Program-made: the position numbers and the translations under genes
Origin: a virus
Direction: 5' to 3' (one strand)
DNA: 36,353 bases
Virus record (IMG/VR): IMGVR_UViG_3300013126_000104
Span: 1 to 36,353 of that record
The notes under the pieces: model-generated
What the model saw: only the letters and a program-made list of their open reading frames with translations
Database searches by the model: none
Told to the model about the DNA's origin: nothing
Shown: one piece after another, positions 13,195-21,400 of the stretch
How positions within the stretch are numbered: position 1 is the first letter of the stretch
Layout: each line of letters starts with the position of its first letter

Positions 13195-13617
13195 ATGGTC
13201 ACTAAAGACCAGTCCATTGTCATTCAGGTGGCAGCAAAGATTGCTGCCGAATTGACACCAAAAACAGATGATGTTAACGCAAACATCGTTGCCTTTTCAC
13301 AGGCTTTCGATGCGACCCGTGAAATCATTCTCGGAGTTCATGGATTCAATGAGTCCACAACTACGACACAATCAACACCGCAACAAGAAGTTGCGATGAT
13401 TCAGACAGCGTTCCCAAACGCAACCCCGTCAGGCGCAGGCTTCAGCGTCCGAATCAAGGGTAAGCAACACGGACCAATCCCCGAGTGGCTTCCAGCCATG
13501 TGTCAGGCTAAAGGCGTGACAGAAGTGTGGGACAACCGTGATGGTTTGTCTGTCAATCCGAAGCGTCCGTGGTTTAAGTCCACGACCAGCGAAGATGCTT
13601 TTTGGGCACCTCGCTGA
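13195..13617 (+). CDS. Putative single-stranded DNA-binding or accessory protein
   Basis: A 140-residue protein; the ATG at 13195 is chosen because of the AAGGAGG just upstream. The C-terminal half (GKQHGPIPEWLPAMCQAKG, then VTEVWDNRDG and PKRPWFKST) resembles a short conserved domain at the C-terminus of several actinobacterial phage proteins, some labelled ssDNA-binding, recalled from memory. The N-terminal half is helical. It sits between a nuclease and a helicase behind its own strong promoter, so abundant expression and a replication role are likely. The molecular function is not proven. Confidence 0.5.
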   Translation: MVTKDQSIVIQVAAKIAAELTPKTDDVNANIVAFSQAFDATREIILGVHGFNESTTTTQSTPQQEVAMIQTAFPNATPSGAGFSVRIKGKQHGPIPEWLPAMCQAKGVTEVWDNRDGLSVNPKRPWFKSTTSEDAFWAPR

Positions 13618-13631
13618 CCTGAAAGGTACAT

Positions 13632-14708
13632 ATGAACGCTCTGAATTATGCGGAGCGTTGGGAAGCATTAGGGCGGGGAGAAATCTCCCCGCCCGATGTT
13701 TTATCCAACGTCATTAAACAGCGGGCTTTTTATAGCCCTTTGGCTATCGCAGCCGATGATTATGTTCATTGGGCGCAACATCCCGAAGACCGTATCTATC
13801 TAGGTTTCAACGACATAGATGAACAGATGCGTGGTATCGCACCTAGCGAGATGTGTCTGATTAACGGTTATAGTCATAGCGGTAAAACTTTGTTTTTGTT
13901 GCAGATTTTGTTGGCTAATGCCGATAAGACGATTATATATTTTTGTCCAGATGAACCCAGAACTTTGACGTTGATTAAGTTGGCGTGTGTCACGCACGGT
14001 ATTGATGGCAACATTCTTGAACAGCAAGTAGCCAACAACGATTATGAGGCTATTGAGTTGTTGAAAGATACGGCTCAAAAGTATTTCCCCAAGTTGGCTG
14101 TGTTCGACCAAATGATGAATCTTAATGACATGGAGAAAGCGTTAGGTGAGGTTCGTGACGAACTAGGTCAGCCAGCGTTGATGGTGTTTGATTATCTAGA
14201 GTTGTTGCAGGGTGGTGGTGAAACTGTCCCCGACAAGGCTAATACGTTGAAGGCGTTCGGTAAACGCCACAACATTCCGTTGCTTGTGTTGCACCAAACC
14301 TCACGCACCGCAGGTGCGGACGGTAAGAAAATGACTATCTCGTCAGGTGCTTATGGTGGTGAACAACAAGCAACACACATTATAGGTGTGCGTCGTAAAC
14401 GGTTTGAGATAGAAGCGCAGATTCGTGATATCGAAGAACGGCTACCTAGGTCTAACAATACGGAACGTTTGCTTGAACGGCTGGATGCGTTGCGTTACGA
14501 GTTGCGTATCCACCAACATACGTTGACTGTTAACCTAGTGAAATGTAAACGTCCGTCATCGTCTTTGCTTGATGACGTAGATTTCGAAATTGAATATGGG
14601 ACAGGCAGACTGAACAGGTTGCTTGTCACCAATGTTCCTAAACAAGATGTTGATAATCCGTTCGATGAAGATGGAGAACAATTAACATTAGACCAGTGGG
14701 AGTGGTAG
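13632..14708 (+). CDS. DnaB/RadA-like replicative helicase
   Basis: A 358-residue RecA-fold ATPase. Walker A is GYSHSGKT (79-86), Walker B MVFDYLELL (184-192) and a motif 3-like VLHQTSR follows (219-225). The DnaB-type primase-binding N-terminal domain is absent; residues 1-60 are short and unusual. A DnaB C-terminal-like helicase is more likely than a recombinase because a primase gene follows two bases later. It would unwind the phage DNA fork. The first 20 codons carry two strong hairpins (13635-13659 and 13671-13694), so early translation may be controlled. Confidence 0.8.
   Translation: MNALNYAERWEALGRGEISPPDVLSNVIKQRAFYSPLAIAADDYVHWAQHPEDRIYLGFNDIDEQMRGIAPSEMCLINGYSHSGKTLFLLQILLANADKTIIYFCPDEPRTLTLIKLACVTHGIDGNILEQQVANNDYEAIELLKDTAQKYFPKLAVFDQMMNLNDMEKALGEVRDELGQPALMVFDYLELLQGGGETVPDKANTLKAFGKRHNIPLLVLHQTSRTAGADGKKMTISSGAYGGEQQATHIIGVRRKRFEIEAQIRDIEERLPRSNNTERLLERLDALRYELRIHQHTLTVNLVKCKRPSSSLLDDVDFEIEYGTGRLNRLLVTNVPKQDVDNPFDEDGEQLTLDQWEW
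13635..13694 (+). other. Two strong hairpins inside the helicase start region
   Basis: AACGCTC/GAGCGTT (13635-13659, seven pairs) begins just after the ATG. GGGCGGGGAG-aaat-CTCCCCGCCC (13671-13694) has ten perfect GC-rich pairs. The second is very like the hairpins at 30101-30127 and 30595-30618. Being in coding sequence, both would have to be opened by ribosomes. Confidence 0.6.
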
Positions 14709-14709
14709 C

Positions 14710-15612
14710 ATGGACAGCATGGTGCTAGACAACTTCATTACCTTGTTCAGAGGGCGAGGTGATGTGTACGGACATGAGGAAGGCAAATGCGTTAAAGAGG
14801 CGTTGACCCGTGATGTATTTACGCAACACCTAGAAGGTGTCGCACCTATCGGCGTGTACCCGATGGTTCCCCATAATGGCGGTCATTCCGTTATTTGGGG
14901 TTGTTCAGATATCGACATAGAAGATTTCGATGGTGCCAAGTCAATCCGTGACGCTTTAATGTCGGCAGGTGTTTATGCCTATATTGAAAAGTCACGGTCT
15001 AAAGGTTACCATGTATGGGTGTTTGCTACGGAACTTGTCCCCGCCTTGAATATGCGACGCATGTTCTTGGCAGCACATCAGGTTGCGAACTATCCTGCCC
15101 GTGAAGTCAACCCGAAGCAGGAACGTTTAATGCCACACCAATACGGCAACTACGTTCGACTTCCATATCCGAACTATCTAGACATGGAAACTAATCGTCG
15201 TCGTATAATCGACGACCATCAGAATCCGATTGTGTTGGAACATTTCATGGCTCACGCTTTGGAACATCGTGTCACACCACAGATTGTTGGCACACTCGCT
15301 AACTACTACAAGCCACCACAAACAAACGTTGTGTCTGTCGGAAACATTGAACTGTCAGAAACATTATCGGAAGCCTTGTATGCGTTATCACCACTAGGTA
15401 AGGTTATTTGGCGTGACGGTCCTTTGCAGGGTCGTGACAGGTCTTCCACGTTGGCTAAGTTGGCTCACGAATGTGCTAGGTCATCTATGTCACCATCAGC
15501 CACCAAGGTGGTGTTGATTGACGCAGACCTAAGATGGGGTAAATACATGGCTCGACCTAACGGTGAGATGGAGATTGACAAACTAGTAGCAAGGGCTTTC
15601 AGTGAACTATGA
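14710..15612 (+). CDS. Archaeo-eukaryotic-type primase
   Basis: A 300-residue protein with AEP-superfamily landmarks: the metal-binding SDIDIEDFDG (D67, D69 and nearby acids), SRSKGYHVW (95-103) for nucleotide contact, and VNPKQERL (133-140) followed by YGNYVRLPYP (145-154), a combination seen in phage and TOTE-type primases. It probably makes primers, possibly with polymerase activity. It follows the helicase by one base and overlaps the next small gene by ATGA. No separate phage DNA polymerase is present, so either host polymerase or this enzyme extends primers. Confidence 0.75.
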   Translation: MDSMVLDNFITLFRGRGDVYGHEEGKCVKEALTRDVFTQHLEGVAPIGVYPMVPHNGGHSVIWGCSDIDIEDFDGAKSIRDALMSAGVYAYIEKSRSKGYHVWVFATELVPALNMRRMFLAAHQVANYPAREVNPKQERLMPHQYGNYVRLPYPNYLDMETNRRRIIDDHQNPIVLEHFMAHALEHRVTPQIVGTLANYYKPPQTNVVSVGNIELSETLSEALYALSPLGKVIWRDGPLQGRDRSSTLAKLAHECARSSMSPSATKVVLIDADLRWGKYMARPNGEMEIDKLVARAFSEL

Positions 15613-15701
15613 ACCGTTTCGACTTTATCTTTGTAACCATCATTGCAATTATAATTATGATAGTATCGTATTATGGCAGTGAAAAAAAAGAAGACAACTA
15701 G
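15609..15701 (+). CDS. 30-residue membrane peptide
   Basis: The start ATGA overlaps the primase stop. The protein begins MNRFDF, then a hydrophobic segment of Ile/Val/Met/Ala (about 7-20), then YYGSEKKEDN. It overlaps the RusA gene by 29 bases in another frame. A tight stop-start junction on one side and a coding overlap on the other support a real gene, although it is very short. A membrane anchor or takeover peptide is possible. Confidence 0.4.
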   Translation: MNRFDFIFVTIIAIIIMIVSYYGSEKKEDN

Positions 15702-16029
15702 CCACACGCTAGTAGTCAGACAGAAACCCGTACCCAAGGGTCGTCCCCGTCTAGGTAGGCGTGGGCGTGTATTCACGCCACAAACGACACTGGATGCGGA
15801 AGCGTTTATCGCTGACGCATACGATGGACCACTATTTGAAGGTCCAGTAAAAATAGTTGTTGAGTTCTCACCAACCGAAACCGTGTTGACAATTATGGAA
15901 TACGACGGTTCTGTTTCCAAACTACGAGGAGACATTGACAACTATTTAAAGTTGTTGATGGACGGACTAAATGGTGTTGCTTGGCTTGACGATAAGCAGG
16001 TGCATTGTGTTGAGGTGATTAAAACATGA
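15673..16029 (+). CDS. RusA-like Holliday junction resolvase
   Basis: A 118-residue protein. After a Lys-rich start, KPVPKGRPR (18-26) matches the RusA DNA-contact strand. RGDIDNYLKLLMDGLNG (86-101) and LDDKQV (105-110) supply the conserved acids D87, D89, D97, D106 and D107 and K93. RusA cleaves four-way junctions and helps resolve recombination or replication intermediates before packaging. The length is normal for the family. It overlaps the preceding peptide gene and the following gene by 4 bases. Confidence 0.85.
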   Translation: MAVKKKKTTSHTLVVRQKPVPKGRPRLGRRGRVFTPQTTLDAEAFIADAYDGPLFEGPVKIVVEFSPTETVLTIMEYDGSVSKLRGDIDNYLKLLMDGLNGVAWLDDKQVHCVEVIKT

Positions 16030-16493
16030 CACGAGAAAACCTGTCTGATTATGATATTGGTCCACGCAGATACAACTTCCATGAGGATTTAAAGTTCGGT
16101 AAAAAAGGTGAAAAACTTGTTGAGGATTTTCTTGATGCTTTGTCTGACGGAGCCTTCGAGGTAAAGACTGACAGATACCGTAACGGGCGCATGGTTCTAG
16201 AAACCATGCAGAACCCTAGGAAAAAGAAAAACGATGATGGTTCTACGTTTTGGAAACCGTCAGGAATTAATGTAACACTAGCGAAATGGTGGGTGTATGT
16301 TTATACATTGGATAACAATGAAGGCGCATTTGTTGTGGTGTCGGTTGAACGAATCAAACGCTACATCGAAATACATAAAGAAAGCATGGACATTGTGGAC
16401 TTCGCTAAAGCGAGTTCTAATCCGTGCAAGGGATATTTACTCGAACCCGAACAAGTAATGGACCTACTAATCAACAAGGATTATGATGGGTAA
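16026..16493 (+). CDS. PD-(D/E)XK-like phage protein
   Basis: A 155-residue protein. KFGKKGEKLVEDFL (about 22-35) gives the family's helix with a conserved Glu, and FEVKTDRYR (about 44-52) the E-x-K strand of a restriction-endonuclease-like fold. A later NVTLAKWWVYV strand is common in this group. It could be a second resolvase or a nicking nuclease; the PD motif itself is weak, so catalysis is not certain. It overlaps RusA by 4 bases and the next gene by 11. Confidence 0.6.
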   Translation: MTRENLSDYDIGPRRYNFHEDLKFGKKGEKLVEDFLDALSDGAFEVKTDRYRNGRMVLETMQNPRKKKNDDGSTFWKPSGINVTLAKWWVYVYTLDNNEGAFVVVSVERIKRYIEIHKESMDIVDFAKASSNPCKGYLLEPEQVMDLLINKDYDG

Positions 16494-16875
16494 ATACCAT
16501 AATTCTAAATCTTACGCTTTCAATAAAGCCATACGAAATGCGGAACGGTCAGCATCGACAGAGATGGAACTACTGATGATTCCGTATGTGGATTCAAGCA
16601 TTGAAGACAGGTACCCTCCGCAAGACCTGTTGGATTGTGTGCGTGCCTGTTGGGAGAAACTGTCCCCGCAAGATAGAGAAATATTGGAGTTCATATTCGT
16701 TGAACGGTTAACGTTTGAAACGTTGGCTGAGAAACTAAACATCAAAGCCAAATCTTATGCGTGGCGCAAGACACGCATCGCATTGCAGAAACTAAAAATT
16801 TTACTGCTTGAAGATGAGCAGTTTATAGAAATCGCATTAAATAAAGGAATAAACATAAATGAAAACATGGAATGA
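16483..16875 (+). CDS. Sigma region 4-like regulator
   Basis: A 130-residue protein. Residues about 48-104 (CWEKLSPQDREILEFIFVER, then LTFETLAEKLNI and WRKTRIALQKLK) have the shape of sigma-70 region 4 or an ECF-type helix-turn-helix. No region 2 is visible, so it may act as an activator or co-factor rather than a full sigma factor. ATG 16483 and 16486 are both possible; the AAGGA spacing favours the second. It is a good candidate for switching on the minus-strand late block. Confidence 0.65.
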   Translation: MMGKYHNSKSYAFNKAIRNAERSASTEMELLMIPYVDSSIEDRYPPQDLLDCVRACWEKLSPQDREILEFIFVERLTFETLAEKLNIKAKSYAWRKTRIALQKLKILLLEDEQFIEIALNKGININENME

Positions 16876-17350
16876 GGCTGCATATGAAACAGTTTGTTTC
16901 ATCGCAGATATGGAAAAACTACCTGAAGAAGGGTCGCCACACAAAATGAATGTGGTGTCACAGTTTATTTCAACATGGATTACAGAAGACCAATGTGACC
17001 CTGACGATGAGGAACTGGTGACGGCATTATGTATTTTGGCAGCCCGTGAAGCGGTCTGCCGAATCTTGCAGTGGGGTTCATCTTTTAATCATAAAGAACT
17101 GGCGGAACTGCTATCCAGAAAGCAACATGATTATGGACATAAAAACATCAGCAACTTCGGGTTAGTTGGTATCGCTGTTCGTATGTGCGATAAAATCGCA
17201 CGACTTGAAAATCTTATGGGCAGGGACACACCTGCGCAGAATGAAACTTTGCGTGACACTTTGGACGATATCATCGGCTATGCTGTGATTGCAAAGATGT
17301 GGGAAGATGGAACCTTCCTACTTGAATTAGAAACGGAAAAAATACAATGA
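16859..17350 (+). CDS. Nmad1 (DUF1599)-like protein
   Basis: A 163-residue helical protein. QHDYGHKNISNFG (about 89-101), VRMCDKIARLENL (107-119) and LRDTLDDIIGYAVIAKM (130-146) match the nucleotide modification associated domain 1 pattern, related to MazG-like all-alpha pyrophosphatases. Such proteins occur in phages with modified bases or as nucleotide-pool enzymes. No other modification gene is recognised here, so a housecleaning role on dNTPs is equally likely. It overlaps both neighbours in the plus-strand operon. Confidence 0.65.
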   Translation: MKTWNEAAYETVCFIADMEKLPEEGSPHKMNVVSQFISTWITEDQCDPDDEELVTALCILAAREAVCRILQWGSSFNHKELAELLSRKQHDYGHKNISNFGLVGIAVRMCDKIARLENLMGRDTPAQNETLRDTLDDIIGYAVIAKMWEDGTFLLELETEKIQ

Positions 17351-17607
17351 GTGAAGAAGAATACAAAGCACAACTTGGTGAAGACGGTATCGGTAAACCA
17401 GTAACGATGAATGGTCATACTTTGTGGGTTAACGAAGAAATGATTATCTCTATGATTATCGGCTTAACAGTCGCACTAGAAACGGTGTTCCCTGACACGA
17501 ACATCGGTGAAATTACTACTCTTGTTTCAGAAGGCGTATATGAAAAAATCAAAGAAGAAAACGGACTTGGCAGTTCTGACGGAACTACTGACCAGCCTGA
17601 AGGCTGA
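17347..17607 (+). CDS. Small protein of unknown function
   Basis: An 86-residue acidic protein (MSEEEYKAQLGEDGIGKPVT) with a hydrophobic middle (MIISMIIGLTVALETVF) and an acidic Gly/Ser tail. The middle could be a buried helix or a weak membrane segment. The ATGA junction with the preceding gene and an out-of-frame overlap of 68 bases with the next show very tight packing. Unrecognised. Confidence 0.5.
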   Translation: MSEEEYKAQLGEDGIGKPVTMNGHTLWVNEEMIISMIIGLTVALETVFPDTNIGEITTLVSEGVYEKIKEENGLGSSDGTTDQPEG

Positions 17608-17701
17608 AGCAACAGAACTAGGTTTACCAATTGCACGCAGGCGTGACATTGAAGACGTTATGAAAGTTGTTGAACTAGTGGAAAAGAAACGAAAACCATG
17701 A
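17540..17701 (+). CDS. 53-residue basic helical protein
   Basis: The start is placed at ATG 17540 because AGAAGG lies six bases upstream; ATG codons further up lie deep in the preceding gene. The protein begins MKKSKKKTDLAVLTELLTSL and ends VVELVEKKRKP: two amphipathic helices with a basic turn (PIARRRD). It shares ATGA with the next gene. Small DNA- or RNA-binding is possible. The large overlap with 17347-17607 lowers confidence. Confidence 0.45.
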   Translation: MKKSKKKTDLAVLTELLTSLKAEATELGLPIARRRDIEDVMKVVELVEKKRKP

Positions 17702-17946
17702 GTGACTTTTTCGACCCTGACGACATGGAAGAAATGAACCAACGGTTCGAATCCATAATCAGAGAATCCAACGAATCCTACATTTTAGAGTTCACCATAT
17801 CAAAGCATTACGCCAAACAACTAGTGCGTGAATGGGTGGAAGCCTGTATGGGATTCGACGAATCCTATGATAAGTGTTTCAATGAATACTCGAACATAAT
17901 TCAAAATCTTATTTTTGCTATGAAAGCAGAAGAAGAATCAGAATGA
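17698..17946 (+). CDS. Small acidic protein ending the plus-strand block
   Basis: An 82-residue acidic protein (MSDFFDPDDMEEMNQRFESI). It is helical with two Cys (C70-region and the EACMG segment) and no known motif. Its TGA (17944-17946) directly abuts the TAA of the endolysin on the other strand, so the two opposing transcription units meet with no spacer and no visible terminator. Unrecognised. Confidence 0.5.
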   Translation: MSDFFDPDDMEEMNQRFESIIRESNESYILEFTISKHYAKQLVREWVEACMGFDESYDKCFNEYSNIIQNLIFAMKAEEESE

Positions 17947-18483
17947 TTATTCGGCATCCACTTTCTGCCAATGCCACGCCTCATACTCAGGGTTAGGTGA
18001 ACCATCAGGGCGTGTAGGTTTACCCTGAAGATAGAAACCAAACTTAGGTGCATTAGCGTCCAACCATGCAAACACTCGTGGGTCATGCACGTTTATGTCC
18101 ACCGCTAAACCGTAACCATGATTAGACGTACTTGGGGTCGCACTTGGCGACTTACCCTTTTTTAACCAATACTTGCGACCATCAAACTGTCGTGTTACCT
18201 GCGGTACACGACCAGTATTCTTAGGGCTGTAACGGTCCATAAACAACCTGTATTGAGTTTCATACGAACGATAACCGTTACCTAACAGCACTAGAGTAAT
18301 GCCGTCCGCTTTTGCGGACGCATACATTTCATTAAATGATTGTGCAGCACCTTTATATAATCGCCCACCAGCATCTGTTTTACGCAGTAACCTGCGTGGA
18401 ATTTTACCGTTTGGATATTTACCAAGTTTGGCGGGGACAACCAAACGTTTCACTGGATAGGTTAGTTTCTTTTTGCTAGCCAT
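17947..18483 (-). CDS. M15-type endolysin (D-Ala-D-Ala carboxypeptidase/L,D-peptidase family)
   Basis: A 178-residue protein with the VanY/M15 layout: GYRSYETQ (70-77), SNHGYGLAVDIN (120-131) with H122 and D129, and EAWHW (168-172) with E168 and H171, the zinc ligands and catalytic Glu. It would cut peptidoglycan stem peptides or cross-links for lysis. No cell-wall-binding domain is visible, only a Lys-rich N-terminus. It is the last gene of the late block and lies far from the membrane lysis candidates near 34 kb. There is no signal peptide, so it needs a holin. Confidence 0.85.
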   Translation of the reverse strand: MASKKKLTYPVKRLVVPAKLGKYPNGKIPRRLLRKTDAGGRLYKGAAQSFNEMYASAKADGITLVLLGNGYRSYETQYRLFMDRYSPKNTGRVPQVTRQFDGRKYWLKKGKSPSATPSTSNHGYGLAVDINVHDPRVFAWLDANAPKFGFYLQGKPTRPDGSPNPEYEAWHWQKVDAE

Positions 18484-18484
18484 A

Positions 18485-21400
18485 TTATCTTTCTTTTTCG
18501 ATTAAACCTTTTTTAACCATGTCTTTTAATGCGTCTGACACGTTGAACTGTCGTCTGATTAGTTCGCTACGTTCCATGCTTTCTGTTACTTCACGGGCTG
18601 GAATACCAAGCGTTGTCATCCAACTAGACAACATACGGTCCGAATATGATGCTTTACCACCAATGAAACCACCAGTTAAACGTTGCGCTTGAGCCAACGG
18701 AGGAACAGCAGAACCCATAGCGTACTGAGCCTTCTGACCTATTTCCAGTTTACCTGTTTCAGGGTTACGCCTACCAACACCGTCAATACCAACCTTGCTG
18801 AGTAGTTCACCAAAGAACGCTACCGCTTTGTCTGCGCCTTTGGCTTCCTCATATTTGTCAGAGAATGGAATGTCCAACGCTAATTGTTTATCTGCCAACA
18901 TCAACTCAACAGGCAACTTAACCAACGGCAACATTTGACCAATAGCCCTCTGAGGATTAATTAACTGTTCCATCGCCTGACGTAACCGCACCTGCGGTAA
19001 GTCGGGCGTTAAAACAAAGTTAGCCCCAATACCAATTGGTCCCATTTCTGAAATCCAACTAGGCATAATCAAATCAGGGTTAACAGGGTTTTGTTCTTGA
19101 ATCTTTTCATATGTTGCATACGCTGATGGTCTTGCCCACATTTCTACCATCTGCAACGGTATGTTGCGTGTGGTCCAAATCCAAAACGGAACCAACCGTT
19201 TAGAAGCCTCATCGAAACTAGACAAGTCGCTATAATCAAAATGGTATCTTGTGATACGAGCAACGGTTTCATCAAACGAGTAACCTTTGCGTAGCGAATC
19301 TAATGCCATTGGCATACGCACCGCACGTTCAACGTTGCGGTGCATACCATCAAAGAATCGTGTGTATGCGTTATTTACAACACGTTCAGCGAAACCACCT
19401 TTTTTGGTTAGCGAGGACAACTCATCAACCATACCATGACCTGTAACTTCTGTTGCTTCCCAAGCCTTGAGGTACAGCATTTTTTCTGCTCCATCCAAAC
19501 CAAGGTCGTCAACCCAATCAACACCTTGATTACGCATATACGCAAACGCAGCCTTAATACCGTCCAACATGTTGGTGGTTTCAACACCAGCAACATGATT
19601 CATGAACGTTGCAGACATAGCGTTACGCACACCAGTACCTAAAGTAGCCAAAGCATAAGTTTTAAAGAAACGAACATTCCAATTATAAAACTCACGCAAA
19701 GCCTTATAAATAGGACCCTTAGCACCCTGAGCAATTAACTTCTCTAACTGTGGTCGCCACAAGTCATACAACTCATCAGGAACCTGAACACCAAGATTCT
19801 CAATCTTTTCCCAACCACGCTGAATATCATCAACCGCTTTACCAAGAACACCCTTCTTAGCAAACGCTAAATCCTCAGAAATAGAAGGCAACTGGAAATA
19901 CTCCAACAACGCCAACTGCGCCTCATCAGCATGCAACTGCATCGTTAAGCGTTCATACGCCAACGCAAGATTCGGGTCCTGAATAGACTGCAACGACTCC
20001 ATCGTTCGTTGCACCCTGCTTGTCCACGCCCTAGATTCCTGACCAGCAATACCAGTTGGCGGTTCCTCCGCCAACACAGTACGCATAGCATCAACATCTT
20101 TACGGTAAACCTGACCAGTTTCATCGTTCCAACGATTAAAAGCACGCACCTTATCAAACAACGTAGGCAAACGTTCTTCCATCGTCGTAACCTTACGACG
20201 ATAAGCACCAGTTTCCTTTTCCATAATGCGGTCCAACCTAGACTGCAACTTCTGATACTCGACATCAATCTTCTTTTCCTTGCGGGCAAGGACAGAACGA
20301 ACCTCATCAGGTGTTGCATCCTTGTATGTTTTACCGCCATCCAAAGAAACACGAATCTTGCCAGTAGAATTAAAACGTTCCATCTGCTTCTGAGCAGCCT
20401 TTAATCGTTTCGTAGCCTGACCTTTTTCGGTACGAATATTTATGCCCAACTCTTTTATTTGTCGGGCTGTTTCTTCCGCCTGCACACGAACATTCTCTGC
20501 ATCAGCCAAACGACCAGTCACCTCAGCGAAACGCTGATGAGCCTCAAGGCTGGCAGTTTCATAATCCTTGTCAAGAACTGAACGAACAAAAGTACCTTGT
20601 TCACCCAAAGGTGTAACCTTGGATGTTGGGTTACCCATCAACTCCTCAATGGGCACACCCTTGCTGTAACTATAATCATTAGGAATTAAAACACTATAAG
20701 AACCAACAGCATCAGGGTTGTCGGCACCATACAGCACGCGGCTGGGCATAATCCAACCAACCTGTTCACCTTCACCACGACCAAGTTGAGTCATGTAACC
20801 AAGCATGTCGTCAAACATTTGATTACCAACAACATCAGAATCAGGAATTGCACGGCTAGCAGCAATTATTTGGAAATTCTCACGAATTTCGTCAAACACC
20901 GCACCCAACACCTCATCAGGAACAACACCCTCAGGGAAATCAATAGTGTCAGCATTATAAAGCATAATCATTAAAGAGTGAAGTTCAGGATATTGGTCCT
21001 CAATAAATGGGTCAACACCACCTTCACGCAACAAGTTTGCGTATTCATCAACAAACGTTGTACCATCAAGACCAGCCCTATCAAGTGCTTGACCAACCGC
21101 TAAATGAACCTCATTCTCGGGACTGAAAAACCAGTAATAACCATCAGGGTCACGCATATCAACCAAATCCTCAGTAGGAATAGCATGGACAGCAACCGAG
21201 TTAGGGTCATTCTTAAACGTTTCTCTATAAATAGCACTAGCATCTGGGTCAAACTCGTTAGCATCTGGGGCTATAATCTTCGAGTTCAACACCCTGAAAG
21301 GTGTCTGCTCACCAGCAGCAGGGTCAAACGGTTGTTCGCTTAAATCATCAAACGTTCCAAACAAGTAACCATCTTCCGTATAATCAGCACGCACACGAAC

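Noticed and set aside
17741-17751. T-arm-like GGTTCGAATCC inside the 17698 gene
   Set aside because: The flanks do not pair into a five-base T stem and no acceptor stem is found; coding sequence explains it.
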